Assembly (NCBI GenBank): GCA_947165045.1
Contig: CAMUYW010000012.1
Location: forward strand, 1-61,140
Direction of reading: 5' to 3'
Length of the DNA: 61,140 nucleotides
DNA from: an uncultured Fibrobacter sp.
Lineage (GTDB): Bacteria > Fibrobacterota > Fibrobacteria > Fibrobacterales > Fibrobacteraceae
A model generated the notes under the pieces. The model saw nothing but the letters and a program-made list of their open reading frames with translations. It ran no database searches and was not told the DNA's origin. Positions within the stretch are counted from its first letter, which is position 1, and every line of letters starts with the position of its first letter. This document shows, one piece after another, positions 9,624-19,128 of this stretch. The translations under genes and the position numbers were made by a program.

Positions 9624-9658
9624 TTCTAATCCCTAAGGTCTAAAACCTAATACCTAAA
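9624..9658. repeat. Five-unit heptamer array (NNCTAAN)
   Basis: TTCTAAT CCCTAAG GTCTAAA ACCTAAT ACCTAAA: CTAA recurs with an exact 7-base period five times. It ends directly at the stop codon of the minus-strand gene. A related three-unit array with the same CTAA core lies at 44439-44459. Confidence 0.8.
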
Positions 9659-12022
9659 TCACTGCACGTCCACAGTGACCTTGTACATCGGCTTGTCCTT
9701 GTAGTTGCGGAGAGCGTCTCTTGGGGCCGTAATGACTTTGAGATTCTTCTTGGTGATGCCCGGCTGTGCGCGCAGAACCTTGAGCAAGTCCGCATTGCGC
9801 TGAGAAGCCATCTTCGGGAGAACCTTCATCATGTAGTTCTTGTCGATTTCGGCGGAATGTTCCTTGACGTAAGCCTTGAATTCCTTGTCCTTTTCATCCA
9901 TTTCGTCAATGGCTCTGTGGTCAAGCTCGTTCAGTTCGGTCTTGTTGTTTTTTTGTTTGTAAAAATCGATCTTGAGCTGTTTGACCTTGTATTCCTTGGC
10001 GGTCTTTCTCGGGTTGTAGTACTGCGTAAAGGTCAACATGAGGTTCGGATCCTTCTGGATCATTTCTGTCATCTTGATGGCCTTGGCGTACTGTTCGCTG
10101 GTGAATGTTTCGGTGTTGGCGTCAATCAATACTTCGTCGTTTTTGCCCAAGTCAAAGCCGAGTGCGCTTGCGCCTGCCATGGCGAGGTTTCCAACGAGTC
10201 TAAACGGCGACACGGCGACCTTTACGAGTAGGTTCACGACGGTCTTCCAAATGATTTTTCCATAAGAGAATTCCGGGTCGTCGAGGTTGCCTTTAACCGG
10301 TACATCGAATTGAATTTTGTCGTCCTTGTCCTTCAAAATATAGAGGCCAATCTTCATCGGAACGGTGTATTCCGGGTCGATATCATCGACCTTGTTTCCG
10401 ACGGTGATGTTGTAAATGTCAATCGTATTCTTGCTATCCAAGTTGCGTTCGACAATCTTGTTTTCGCTGGCGAATGCGAGTGTGCCTGCCTTGATGGGGT
10501 AGGCGGTGTAGTGTAATGAGTAGTTCGAAAAATGTTTGAGCACGAGGTTCTTCACGCTGATGTATATGTCCATCGTGTTGAGGTCGCTGAGTGCTCCATG
10601 ATATTTGAGCGAGAGGCTGCCGCCTTCTGGGAAACTTGCGGCAACGTTCACATCGCAAGGAGTATCGTAGTTGATATTCTGGCCGGTAACTGTAATGGCG
10701 CTCACCTTGTAGTTGAACGGACGGATGATCGTGTGGTCGGTGATGGTGATGTAAGTATTCTTGACGAGAAGCTTGTTGATCTTAGCCTTGAGCTTCTTTG
10801 CCTTGGCTGGCTTTTCATCAGCCTTGGCGGCCTTCGTTGTGTCGCTTGCTGCTTCTGCGGTGGGTTCTGCCTTCGGTTCCGCTTTGGGTTCGGCCTTTGG
10901 TGCTGGAGCCTCTGTTGCTTCTGCGGTAGCGACTGTATCGGCGGTGGTGGAGTCCGTTACTACTGTGCCCTTGTTCGATGGCGTAAGGAGCACGTCAAAA
11001 TTTGTCTTGCTGTTCTTGTACAAATCGATGTGGGCGAATGCGCCATCTACAATGACGGAGTCGATGAGGTATTCGTTGTCGGTCAAGTTTGCTTTGCCGA
11101 TTCCAACGGTGACGTTTTCGGCGCCCATTTTGCTTCCGCTCTTTTCGGTGAGGTCGATTTTGTCGAGCATGACCTTGCCCTTGACGTTGGAAGAGAGAAT
11201 GCTGTTGATGTTTCCGCTGATGGAAATGTTGGCCGAGAGAAATCCCGAAAAGTCCTTGTATGTGATGGAGTCGTTCAGGTAGGGCTTGATGCAGGCGAGT
11301 GCAAAACGGTTCAGGTTCAAGTAGATGTTGAAATCGTATGTGGCCATGTTAGCATCGACTTTCACGTTCAGGTCGCCGCCGTCTGCAAACTTGAGACTGA
11401 CATCAACACCGGTGGCGTTATCTTCAAGGTAAATTGCCGGAATGTTGATCGAGAAATCTTTGATGTGGAACTTGGAACCAACTTTGGTATCCTGATAAAT
11501 AATATTGCCTTTTTCAAAAACGATGTTCCTCAGGCTAAGCTTGACCGGGAGGCCGGCTGCGATTTCTGCGGCGCTCTTGCTCGTGCTATCTTGGACCTTC
11601 TTTTCTTCTGGATGCTCGGCGTAGTAGATGCTGTCTTTTTGCGCGAGAAATTCCAAGATGTCGGTGAAGTTAAAGCGTTCGCCGTGCTGCGTTGTGCGAA
11701 CGTAAAGAGCCTTCATGTAGATGTCGCTAATGTCCAGCGTTCTCGTGATGAGCTTGAGCGGGTTGATGTTCATGCTGAACTTGTCGAATGCGACGAACTT
11801 TGTCTTGTCGTCGGCTTCCAAGATGGCGAGCGTATCGATATCAAGAACGTAGGTGAACGGGTTCAGGCTGATGTCCTTGATGGTGATGCTTCGACCGATC
11901 ATCTCCTTGGAGTGTTCTTCGATGTAGCTGCGGGCAATCTTTGGCCCAACGAGGAGTGCCACAAAGTAGAGGACGATGAGTGATCCCAGAACAATGAGGG
12001 TGATTTTGACTGGCTTTTTCAT
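9659..12022 (-). CDS. DUF748 / AsmA-like envelope protein
   Basis: A 787-residue protein with an N-terminal membrane anchor (about residues 5-24, starting MKKPVKITLIVLGSLIVLY) and a long periplasmic part rich in beta structure, with the DUF748 opening GRSITIKDISLNPFTYVLDI. A low-complexity Ala-Glu-Pro-Lys linker of about 60 residues sits near residues 365-425. Such AsmA-like proteins are implicated in lipid transport or envelope assembly; the exact role is unknown. A longer frame opens at 12124, but the ATG at 12022 has AAGGA ten bases upstream and places the anchor at the N-terminus, so I prefer it. Confidence 0.8.
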   Translation of the reverse strand: MKKPVKITLIVLGSLIVLYFVALLVGPKIARSYIEEHSKEMIGRSITIKDISLNPFTYVLDIDTLAILEADDKTKFVAFDKFSMNINPLKLITRTLDISDIYMKALYVRTTQHGERFNFTDILEFLAQKDSIYYAEHPEEKKVQDSTSKSAAEIAAGLPVKLSLRNIVFEKGNIIYQDTKVGSKFHIKDFSINIPAIYLEDNATGVDVSLKFADGGDLNVKVDANMATYDFNIYLNLNRFALACIKPYLNDSITYKDFSGFLSANISISGNINSILSSNVKGKVMLDKIDLTEKSGSKMGAENVTVGIGKANLTDNEYLIDSVIVDGAFAHIDLYKNSKTNFDVLLTPSNKGTVVTDSTTADTVATAEATEAPAPKAEPKAEPKAEPTAEAASDTTKAAKADEKPAKAKKLKAKINKLLVKNTYITITDHTIIRPFNYKVSAITVTGQNINYDTPCDVNVAASFPEGGSLSLKYHGALSDLNTMDIYISVKNLVLKHFSNYSLHYTAYPIKAGTLAFASENKIVERNLDSKNTIDIYNITVGNKVDDIDPEYTVPMKIGLYILKDKDDKIQFDVPVKGNLDDPEFSYGKIIWKTVVNLLVKVAVSPFRLVGNLAMAGASALGFDLGKNDEVLIDANTETFTSEQYAKAIKMTEMIQKDPNLMLTFTQYYNPRKTAKEYKVKQLKIDFYKQKNNKTELNELDHRAIDEMDEKDKEFKAYVKEHSAEIDKNYMMKVLPKMASQRNADLLKVLRAQPGITKKNLKVITAPRDALRNYKDKPMYKVTVDVQ

Positions 12023-12194
12023 GGTTGTATAATCCTTGGCAGCTCGTGCCATGGTTAAAAATTCAACATAAAATAAAATAGCAAAATTGTAATATTTGGC
12101 ATCTAATTGTGATTTATTGTACATTGTTTACCACAATAAACAAGCGCAAGTTTTTTTCTAAGATTTATGCGGGAAAAAAAGTTATTCTTAGAAT

Positions 12195-13859
12195 ATGAAC
12201 GCAAAAATCCACTATTGCCAGCCGGGTTACGCCCTTTCTGCGACTAAGACGTTTTTAGTCGCCTTTTCGGAAAATGTCTCTTTTGCAACAGTCAAGTTCA
12301 AAATTTTGGATGCTGCCTTAAATTGCGTTTTTGAAGGCGAGGCCGAAAAGCTAGGTTTATGTGATTATTCGCGTGAATATTTGTACAAGGGCGATTTTTC
12401 TGCGTTAAAGTCTTCAGGGCTATATCAGATTGTGCTCGATGATTTTGATGCGAAAACGCATGAATTTGAAATTTCAAATGAATGGCTCTCGCAGCAAACG
12501 AAGGCGAACATCAAGTCGTTTTACTATCAACGGAGTGGCGTTGAATTGCCTGCAAGATTTGCGGGTGCATGGGCACGTCCGGCCGCGCATTTGGACTCCG
12601 CGCTTGAATTCCATCCGACGATGAATCGTGTCGGCGTTTGGAATGCGCATGGTGGTTGGTACGATGCTGGTGATTACGGCAAATATATTGTGAATGGCGG
12701 CGTGAGTGTTGCGACGCTCATGCTTGCATGTGAACTGCGAAAAGATTCTGCATTTGTAGGTGGTCCGTTGTTCTATGAATCGTTTGAACAGCCGGTGAGC
12801 CTGCTTGATGAAGTTCGTTTTGAATTGGAATTTTTCTTGCGCATGCAAGATGACGATGGTGGTGTTTTCTTCAAGGTAACTCCTTACCGTTGGGATGGCT
12901 TTGTAACACCGTTGGAATCGGATGCTTCGCAGAAACGCTATATTCTGGGTAAATCGACGTCTTCGGCTTTGAATTTTGCGGGCGCCTTAGCTCAGGCGCA
13001 TCATGTTTTTGCCAATGTCGATAGTGCATTTGCGGCGAAGTGCTTATTTGCTAGTGCTCGTGCTTATCTTTGGGCTGTGAAAAATCCCGAGGTGGAGTGG
13101 CCGCACAATACGGAAGGTAGCGGCGGATATGGGGACCCCGATTTAGGCGATGACTTTTTCTGGGCCCGTGCCATGCTGTACCGTGAACTTTTCAATGTGG
13201 AGAGCGTTGTTGACTTAAAGGTTTCTGAATTGCTTATTCCTTTGGAAAGTCAACTTCAAGTGGATATGGACACATATTTGCCGACGTATGGTCTGCAGTG
13301 GCGCTCGACGCAGAACTTGGCCTGGTATGCCCTTGCGACTACGGATTGTAAGTGGAAAGACCGTGCACGGATGGCGTTCAAGTACACTGCGGATGAAATT
13401 TTGCATTTGCAAAAAGAAGACTTGTATGGTCTGTCAATTCGCAAGTTTATTTGGGGCAGCAATGGCGATATTGCAAACCATGCTTTGACTTTATACTTGA
13501 CCAATGAATGGTTCAATGATCCGAAGTATCGCGATGCGGCAATGGAGCAGATTGAATTTGTTTACGGCAAGAATCCTGTCGATGTGAGTTTTGTGACGGG
13601 CTCTGCTTGGAGTTCTCCAAAGCACCCGCACCACCGCATTAGCCATTCGGATAATGTTGATGAACCTGTGCCGGGCCTTGTTGTCGGCGGAATTAATGTG
13701 GATCGCCAAGACGCTCACCGCAATCCGCTTTATCTTGGAGATGCTCCAGGAATGTCTTATACGGATGAACAATGCTCTTTTGCAAGTAACGAAGTCGCAA
13801 TCAACTGGAGCGCTCCACTCACCGCTGCACTTTTATTGGCTACTTCTTCTTGCCCTTAG
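12195..13859 (+). CDS. Glycoside hydrolase family 9 enzyme (endoglucanase/cellodextrinase) without signal peptide
   Basis: A 554-residue inverting beta-glucanase. An N-terminal Ig-like domain (residues 1-95) is followed by the (alpha/alpha)6 catalytic domain: the GGWYDAGDYGKY motif at 153-164 carries the catalytic Asp pair (Asp-157, Asp-160), the HPHHRISH motif is at 477-484, and the proton donor Glu-533 lies in NEVAINWSAPL. The Ig-like domain begins almost at residue 1 (KIHYCQPGYALS), there is no hydrophobic signal and no upstream in-frame start, so a cytoplasmic cellodextrin-degrading role is inferred. No dockerin, CBM or sorting domain follows. Its end overlaps the convergent gene at 13840 by 20 bases. 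Confidence 0.93.
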   Translation: MNAKIHYCQPGYALSATKTFLVAFSENVSFATVKFKILDAALNCVFEGEAEKLGLCDYSREYLYKGDFSALKSSGLYQIVLDDFDAKTHEFEISNEWLSQQTKANIKSFYYQRSGVELPARFAGAWARPAAHLDSALEFHPTMNRVGVWNAHGGWYDAGDYGKYIVNGGVSVATLMLACELRKDSAFVGGPLFYESFEQPVSLLDEVRFELEFFLRMQDDDGGVFFKVTPYRWDGFVTPLESDASQKRYILGKSTSSALNFAGALAQAHHVFANVDSAFAAKCLFASARAYLWAVKNPEVEWPHNTEGSGGYGDPDLGDDFFWARAMLYRELFNVESVVDLKVSELLIPLESQLQVDMDTYLPTYGLQWRSTQNLAWYALATTDCKWKDRARMAFKYTADEILHLQKEDLYGLSIRKFIWGSNGDIANHALTLYLTNEWFNDPKYRDAAMEQIEFVYGKNPVDVSFVTGSAWSSPKHPHHRISHSDNVDEPVPGLVVGGINVDRQDAHRNPLYLGDAPGMSYTDEQCSFASNEVAINWSAPLTAALLLATSSCP

Positions 13860-14775
13860 CCTTTTCTTTTGGCGGTTCCTTCGCCTGCGTCTTAGATTGT
13901 TCTTTGGCTTGAGTTTTAGGCTGTTCTTTCGGCGTGTCTTTGGATTCTTTTGTTTGTGATTTTTCTTGAGCCTTTGTAGAATCCTTTACTGCTTCTTTTT
14001 CCGATTCCGCTTTTATATGGTCTTCGATTTTCGGAAGAAGCTTTTGCATGTTCACGTTGGAACGGATTTCACGCTTGTGCTCTGCATAAGATTTTATGGG
14101 CTTGTAGTAAGAAGAATCTGAGGCTTCAAGCGTATCCGTGTTGAATAAATCCCAATAGGATACAAATAAGGCGGCCCAACTGCGGAGCCAGTTTTTACGG
14201 GATTCCCTGTTGCTATACCAACATGACGCATTGTAGGTGACATGCTTGATATCTTTGGTCACGTAAATGGGACTTTTGCCAGAGAGCTTTTGGAAAATTC
14301 TTTTAACGCGATACGTAGAGGCTGCATCTGTCACAAGAAGCACCGTATCTGCATTGTGTTTCTTGAGCCACGGTACGAGCGAGTAAGCTTCGCTAATGGT
14401 GGAGGGGTCGTTGTGCGGAACGAGAAAAACGGCGTTTTCGTCGAAATTGCCGAGTTTCATGAAATCTTCGACGTAGAATTCGGAATTGCTACGGTCGCGA
14501 TAAACGCGACGTCCAAGAATGAGTACAGAATCGATAATTCCTTCTTTTAAAAGTTCTGCGGCATAATCGTTGCGTTCGAGGTCTGCAGTTTGTCCGTCAA
14601 GTATGACCATCCATTTGACATGTTCGATGTTATCGTCTTCGACAAGCCAATGCCCACTTTTTTCAAAGATGGCGTAAGTAATGATGCTGATTGCAAGTAA
14701 AATGAGCAACGCAATGCCGATGCTGAAATTTTTTTTCTTACGATCGCTTTTATCTGATTTTAAAATGTTTGACAA
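13840..14775 (-). CDS. DUF218 (YdcF-like) membrane-anchored protein with charged tail
   Basis: A 311-residue protein: a basic N-terminus, one membrane helix (about residues 18-38), a DUF218-type domain (WMVILDGQTADLERNDYAAELL... ILGRRVY... NDPSTISEAYSLVPWL) and a C-terminal tail of about 60 residues built from Lys-Glu-Thr-Gln-Pro repeats ending AKGKKK. DUF218 proteins such as SanA/YdcF are linked to envelope integrity, without a settled reaction. It is the last gene of the ddl-tsaB-rimI operon, 5 bases after rimI. Confidence 0.8.
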   Translation of the reverse strand: MSNILKSDKSDRKKKNFSIGIALLILLAISIITYAIFEKSGHWLVEDDNIEHVKWMVILDGQTADLERNDYAAELLKEGIIDSVLILGRRVYRDRSNSEFYVEDFMKLGNFDENAVFLVPHNDPSTISEAYSLVPWLKKHNADTVLLVTDAASTYRVKRIFQKLSGKSPIYVTKDIKHVTYNASCWYSNRESRKNWLRSWAALFVSYWDLFNTDTLEASDSSYYKPIKSYAEHKREIRSNVNMQKLLPKIEDHIKAESEKEAVKDSTKAQEKSQTKESKDTPKEQPKTQAKEQSKTQAKEPPKEKAKGKKK

Positions 14776-14780
14776 AGTAA

Positions 14781-15218
14781 TTACCTGCTTTCTCTTGAAA
14801 AACGGTACAGAGCGGCATCTTCGCCATCGGAATAGTAATTCTTACGGACGTTGTACAAGTGGAATCCATGCTTCTCATAGAAAGCGCGGGCCTTTACGTT
14901 TCCATTGCGGACTTCTAAAAAGCATTGGTCATCGGGCTCTTGGAGCTTATCCAAACCTGCATGCAGGAGTTGTGAACCTATGCCTTTGCGCTGTTCCGAT
15001 TCGCGGGTGGCGATGCTCAACAGTTCGGAGTCCGGACCCATCAAGTGGAAAATCGCGTAACCCAATAGCGATTCTTCATCTTCGCAAACAACGCAATAGG
15101 CGTAATTTGCGCGGATTTCAGATAGGAATTGCTTTTCGTTCCAATCCTGAAATGCAAGTTCCTGTTGCAATTCAAGAACTTGCTGTAAATCCGTCTCGGT
15201 CATTTTGCGAAGATGCAT
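14781..15218 (-). CDS. rimI: Ribosomal protein alanine N-acetyltransferase (RimI family)
   Basis: A 145-residue GNAT-fold enzyme. The acetyl-CoA loop is visible in SEQRKGIGSQLLHAGL (R/Q-x-x-G-x-G/A), followed by FLEVRNGNVKARAFYEKHGF, typical of RimI. It acetylates the N-terminus of ribosomal protein S18 in E. coli. It follows tsaB by 14 bases, the common tsaB-rimI arrangement. Confidence 0.9.
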   Translation of the reverse strand: MHLRKMTETDLQQVLELQQELAFQDWNEKQFLSEIRANYAYCVVCEDEESLLGYAIFHLMGPDSELLSIATRESEQRKGIGSQLLHAGLDKLQEPDDQCFLEVRNGNVKARAFYEKHGFHLYNVRKNYYSDGEDAALYRFSRESR

Positions 15219-15232
15219 GGAAAATCCTGAAC

Positions 15233-15862
15233 TTAGACTTTCAACTTTTCAAAGTACGAAGGCTGGATGTAGTTTGCTTCTTGAATGAGCGATGGCTTGA
15301 CTGATTCGAAAAGCGGAGACCACATGCTGAGTGGTTTGCCTGTATCGAGTGTTGTCGAAATGCCTTGTTCTGTAAAGACCGCCGAAAGGGCTGGGTCATC
15401 GAGCGCGGCTTGGTCGACAACCGCTGTTGTTGTATTGCTTGCTTTGAGTCTTGCAATGACATCTGCAGTTTCGATAAAGCTTTCTTCGTTGTTCAGGCGC
15501 AAATACCAGAATCCATTGCGTGCGCGGATAATTACCGCAACTTGTTTGTCGGTTGCACCGGCAAAGCTGGCGAGCGCCTGCAATGTCGTTACGCCGTACA
15601 AGTTGCGTTTACCGCTAAAGCAGAGCCCTTGGCAGAAAGCAACGCCTGTACGCAGTCCGCTGAACGAACCTGGCCCGACGGTCACCATCACACGCTTCAC
15701 GTCATCGAGTGTGGCGCCGACTTTTGCCAACAGCGAATCCAAGCTTGCGCTCAAAACTTCGCCTTTGCCGGATGGGTCCACAATTTCCTCATAAACCGAG
15801 TCCGCGCACAGCGCCATCGAGATTCCCTTGCGGGAGGTATCTACAATTAAGTCGTAATTCAT
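15233..15862 (-). CDS. tsaB: tRNA threonylcarbamoyladenosine biosynthesis protein TsaB
   Basis: A 209-residue ASKHA-fold partner of TsaD needed to form t6A37 in tRNA. Starts MNYDLIVDTSRKGISMAL and has the family signature VTVGPGSFSGLRTGVAF; the C-terminal QPSYFEKLKV matches the usual YxR/YxE end. I use the ATG at 15862, 19 bases after the ddl stop; a frame opening at 15910 would overlap ddl and add 16 residues unlike the family. Confidence 0.92.
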   Translation of the reverse strand: MNYDLIVDTSRKGISMALCADSVYEEIVDPSGKGEVLSASLDSLLAKVGATLDDVKRVMVTVGPGSFSGLRTGVAFCQGLCFSGKRNLYGVTTLQALASFAGATDKQVAVIIRARNGFWYLRLNNEESFIETADVIARLKASNTTTAVVDQAALDDPALSAVFTEQGISTTLDTGKPLSMWSPLFESVKPSLIQEANYIQPSYFEKLKV

Positions 15863-15881
15863 AAATAGTTTTTTAGGTGAC

Positions 15882-16916
15882 CTACCTCTTAATTTCCAAG
15901 CTCTTGTCAATGATCAAGTCGATGAGCTGACTGTAGGTGATGCCAACGCATGCAGCCTGTTGCGGCAAAAGCGATGTCGGAGTCATGCCGGGGAGCGTGT
16001 TTGTCTCGATGGCAAAAAGTTCACCATCCTTCGTGATGCGAACGTCCGTTCGGCTGTAACCTGCACCGCCCAAAGCGTAGTGCGCGTTCTTCACAAGTTC
16101 CTGGATACGTGCGGTCAGTTCCGGGGCAAATTCTGCTGGAGTGACTTCTTGACATTCGCCGTTGTACTTCGCTTCAAAGTCAAAGTATTCGCGGGTGGTC
16201 ATGCGCATTTCGGTCGGCGGCAATGCCTTTTCGCCTTCGATGTAACCGCAGCTAGCTTCGCCGCCTGCAATGAACTTTTCGCAAAGCAAACGGTTAGAAT
16301 CCTTGAATAAGTCCTGTGCAATCTTGCCGGCTTCGTCAAGATTCTTTGCGATGCCGATGCCGATAGAAGAGCCTCCCAGCGGGTCCTTGATCACAAGCGG
16401 GAATCCGAGTTCATCTGCAACGCTTACAAGCGTGTCACCAGTGAAGTCGTGCTTCCAGATAACGCGGTAAGGCGGGGTAGGGATGCCGTTAGCACGGTAG
16501 ATTTCTTTCGATTTGATTTTGTCCATCGCGAGAGCTGAGGCCAGGAGACCGCAACCCGTGTACGGAATGTTCCAGTTTTCAAGCATGGCCTGGATATGGC
16601 CGTCTTCGCCCCATTTGCCGTGGAGGGCAAGGAATGCAATATCCGCAGACGGGAGTTCCGAAAGAGCCGGAGACTTCTTTTTATTGGCTGCGGAACCTTC
16701 GAGGCTATGGAAATAGTTTTCGGAGAAGTTTGCTTTCTGGTACGGAGAAAGTTCGCGGGAAGACCAGTGCCAGGTGCCGTCCTTGTCGATGAGCACGGGG
16801 TGGATGTTATACTTTTCTGGATCCATGGCACGCACAACGCCGGTGCCGCTGACGACTGAAACATCATGTTCTGTAGATGGACCGCCCATCAATACCAAAA
16901 CGCGTAAACGGGACAT
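15882..16916 (-). CDS. ddl: D-alanine--D-alanine ligase
   Basis: A 344-residue ATP-grasp enzyme that makes D-Ala-D-Ala for peptidoglycan. Features: the opening LVLMGGPSTEHDVSVVSG, FLALHGKWGEDGHIQ, the ATP-grasp loop KDPLGGSSIGIGIAK, and metal-binding/catalytic FAIETNTLPGMTPTSLLPQQA near the C-terminus. First gene of the operon ddl-tsaB-rimI-DUF218, divergent from the epimerase gene with 132 bases between them. Confidence 0.97.
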   Translation of the reverse strand: MSRLRVLVLMGGPSTEHDVSVVSGTGVVRAMDPEKYNIHPVLIDKDGTWHWSSRELSPYQKANFSENYFHSLEGSAANKKKSPALSELPSADIAFLALHGKWGEDGHIQAMLENWNIPYTGCGLLASALAMDKIKSKEIYRANGIPTPPYRVIWKHDFTGDTLVSVADELGFPLVIKDPLGGSSIGIGIAKNLDEAGKIAQDLFKDSNRLLCEKFIAGGEASCGYIEGEKALPPTEMRMTTREYFDFEAKYNGECQEVTPAEFAPELTARIQELVKNAHYALGGAGYSRTDVRITKDGELFAIETNTLPGMTPTSLLPQQAACVGITYSQLIDLIIDKSLEIKR

Positions 16917-17048
16917 AAAAACCTCTTTTAAATCTATGGCTTTTAATCTAGTAATTTCGTTTTTGGTTCATAGTTTTGTGTTTTGTTCTTGCCGGAATAA
17001 GGAGACAAAATCTATATTGAAAAAGATAGGTGTTAAAAAGGAGATTTT

Positions 17049-17969
17049 ATGAGAGTCTTTGTTACGGGTGGAACGGGATTTATTGGTCATTATGTGGTCA
17101 AGGCCCTTTTAGAAAAGGGACATGAAGTTGTCGTTGCGACGCGCCACCCGAACAAGGTGCCAACTTTAAGGGCAAATCCGAATGTCTCCTTTGTCGAAGC
17201 TGCGCTGACTGATTTCGAAAAGATGGGCGAAGGTCTCGTTGGTTGTGATGCTTGCATTCACGTTGCTCTTGGTTGGGGCGATACGCCGACGTCAATGCTC
17301 ATGAACGATACTCGTGCAACTGTTGCGCTTTTGGAAATGTCCGCTCGTGCCGGTTGTAAAAAGTTCATCATGACGAGTAGCACATCTGCAATGGGGCGTG
17401 TGCGTTCTGAAATGCTTGAATCGACAAGCAATATGCCGATTGATTTGTATGGTGCGACCAAGGCTGCTGGCGAAGCTTTTGTGCTTGGCTTTAGCCATGG
17501 ATACGGAAGCCAGTTCCCCGAAGTCGAAATGAAACGTAATATTATTCGTCCGGGGTATACGTTTGGCAATCCGGCGTTCCCCGATGGCTGCTCCCAGCCT
17601 GATCGTCGATTCTTTGAAATGGCTTATGCCGTAAAGGAAAACCGCGATATCCATATTATCAAAAATGATGGAACGCAGTTTATCCACGCCTCCCAGCAAG
17701 CTGAAATTTATATAAAATTGCTGGAGTCCGATTATAACGAAGAAATCTTCCTCGGTCTTGGTTCCGAATGGATTAGTTGGAAGGAAATTGCGCAGAAGAT
17801 GATTGCCCTTAAGCCTGGCTGCACGTCTAAGATTGTGGAAACCGATATGGGTTGGGGTGATGAGCCTATGCTTTATGATGTCCAAAAAATCAGGGATTAT
17901 TTTGGGCTAGCTTTTGATGCCCACGACTTCTTGGACGATCATATCCGCTGGACTTTTGAAAACGCCTAA
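17049..17969 (+). CDS. NAD-dependent epimerase/dehydratase family protein
   Basis: A 306-residue extended short-chain dehydrogenase. The NAD-binding glycine motif GGTGFIGHYV is at residues 7-16 and the catalytic YGATK motif (Tyr-Lys) near residue 136, with the partner Ser in TSSTSAMG. Substrate cannot be told from sequence; relatives act on sugar nucleotides or dihydroflavonol-like compounds. An AAGGAG element lies 7 bases before the ATG. Confidence 0.88.
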   Translation: MRVFVTGGTGFIGHYVVKALLEKGHEVVVATRHPNKVPTLRANPNVSFVEAALTDFEKMGEGLVGCDACIHVALGWGDTPTSMLMNDTRATVALLEMSARAGCKKFIMTSSTSAMGRVRSEMLESTSNMPIDLYGATKAAGEAFVLGFSHGYGSQFPEVEMKRNIIRPGYTFGNPAFPDGCSQPDRRFFEMAYAVKENRDIHIIKNDGTQFIHASQQAEIYIKLLESDYNEEIFLGLGSEWISWKEIAQKMIALKPGCTSKIVETDMGWGDEPMLYDVQKIRDYFGLAFDAHDFLDDHIRWTFENA

Positions 17970-18005
17970 TAATCGAACAACGTAAAATTACGTTGCTATT
18001 TGCAA

Positions 18006-18034
18006 TAAAAAAGCCGCTTCATAGCGGCTCTTTT
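18006..18034. terminator. Bidirectional terminator
   Basis: AAAAAAGCCGC, loop TTCATA, GCGGCTCTTTT, between the convergent epimerase and UbiA-family genes. Confidence 0.8.
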
Positions 18035-18041
18035 CGTGTCT

Positions 18042-19025
18042 TTACAAGACTGAAATGTCACATGCGATTAATGCGGTTAAGCCCCAGAGCATTGCAATTT
18101 TCAATGCGCTCTGCGCATGATGGTACTTATGACGGCGAGCTTGGACTAGTGTGTAGATAAAGCAAGGCGTGAGTGTTATTCCCGTAATGATTAAGAACTG
18201 CGGGGGATAATTGTAATTGTACACTGCATCCATCCAATAAACAGGAACAGGGAGCAGTAACCAGGTAAGGACGATAAGGCCTGCGGCAAGGAGGCGTGCC
18301 GCTTTTGCTCCGGCGATAAGCGGGAAAGTCATGATTCCAACTTTGAGGTCGCCTGTTTCGTCTTCGATGTCTTTATAAATCTCGCGAGCGGTGGTGAGCA
18401 AGAATGCAAACGGAATTGCCGGGATAATTGCCCACATGTGTTCTTCTGGACAATCGTGGTTTGAAAAGTTGAAGAAGTGCTGCACTGCAAAAAGCAACGG
18501 CGTTGTGCAGAGGAATGCCACGGTCATGTTTTTCACAAGCGGCGTGTGCTTGATCTTGCGGTTGTATGCCATGAGCAATGCGCCAAGCAAAGCGAAGAAC
18601 CACAACGGGAAAGTCAAGATGATGAGCCCTTCAACACCGAATGTCAGTGCGTGATCCCAGTCCTTGACGACGTTCATGAATCTGACGATTTGGATAATGG
18701 TGTCGCCAAGTCCGCAAAGTAGCATGATAATTGCTAGGGCCACCCATGCTCTTTTTGCCGCCTTGACGGAAACTTCTCCAGTCACAAGCGGACGTTTTGG
18801 ACGGTTCAGCTTGTCGCTTTCGAGGTCCAAAATGTCGTTTTGGATGTTTGCAAACCCGAGTGCGCATGCAAATCCGAGAATCTGCAAAATCAAGACGGGA
18901 ATGGAGGGATTGTGCTGTAATAGCCCGTAACCGATCAGAAGCGTAATTGTCGCAATTACGATATTGACAGGTCGAACCATTTTGAAAAGTGTATAAAAGG
19001 TAGATCGCATAGTTTTAATATACAT
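18042..19025 (-). CDS. UbiA-family prenyltransferase
   Basis: A 327-residue integral membrane protein with about eight or nine helices. Two aspartate-rich motifs are present, NIQNDILDLESDKLNRPKRP and REIYKDIEDETGD, which bind Mg-prenyl diphosphate in UbiA enzymes. Close homologues attach prenyl chains to quinone precursors or to geranylgeranylglycerol phosphate; the acceptor here is undecided. Start could be 19025 or the ATG at 19010; neither has a visible Shine-Dalgarno. Confidence 0.88.
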   Translation of the reverse strand: MYIKTMRSTFYTLFKMVRPVNIVIATITLLIGYGLLQHNPSIPVLILQILGFACALGFANIQNDILDLESDKLNRPKRPLVTGEVSVKAAKRAWVALAIIMLLCGLGDTIIQIVRFMNVVKDWDHALTFGVEGLIILTFPLWFFALLGALLMAYNRKIKHTPLVKNMTVAFLCTTPLLFAVQHFFNFSNHDCPEEHMWAIIPAIPFAFLLTTAREIYKDIEDETGDLKVGIMTFPLIAGAKAARLLAAGLIVLTWLLLPVPVYWMDAVYNYNYPPQFLIITGITLTPCFIYTLVQARRHKYHHAQSALKIAMLWGLTALIACDISVL

Positions 19026-19128
19026 AATGATTTGAATTATGTTAAAAAATTTTTAGTAATGTCCCCTAGAGTTTGCTTGTTTGCGAAATTCTCCAATGCT
19101 ATTGTCGTCTAATATCTATCTTTACGCT

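Noticed and set aside
10532..11983. 483-codon open frame opposite the DUF748 gene
   Set aside because: Cys/Val/Asp-rich composition without domains; the minus-strand protein has a membrane anchor and family match.
13860..14060. Repeats in the tail of the DUF218 gene as a DNA element
   Set aside because: The repetition follows codons for Lys-Glu-Gln-Thr-Pro and is explained as a low-complexity protein tail.
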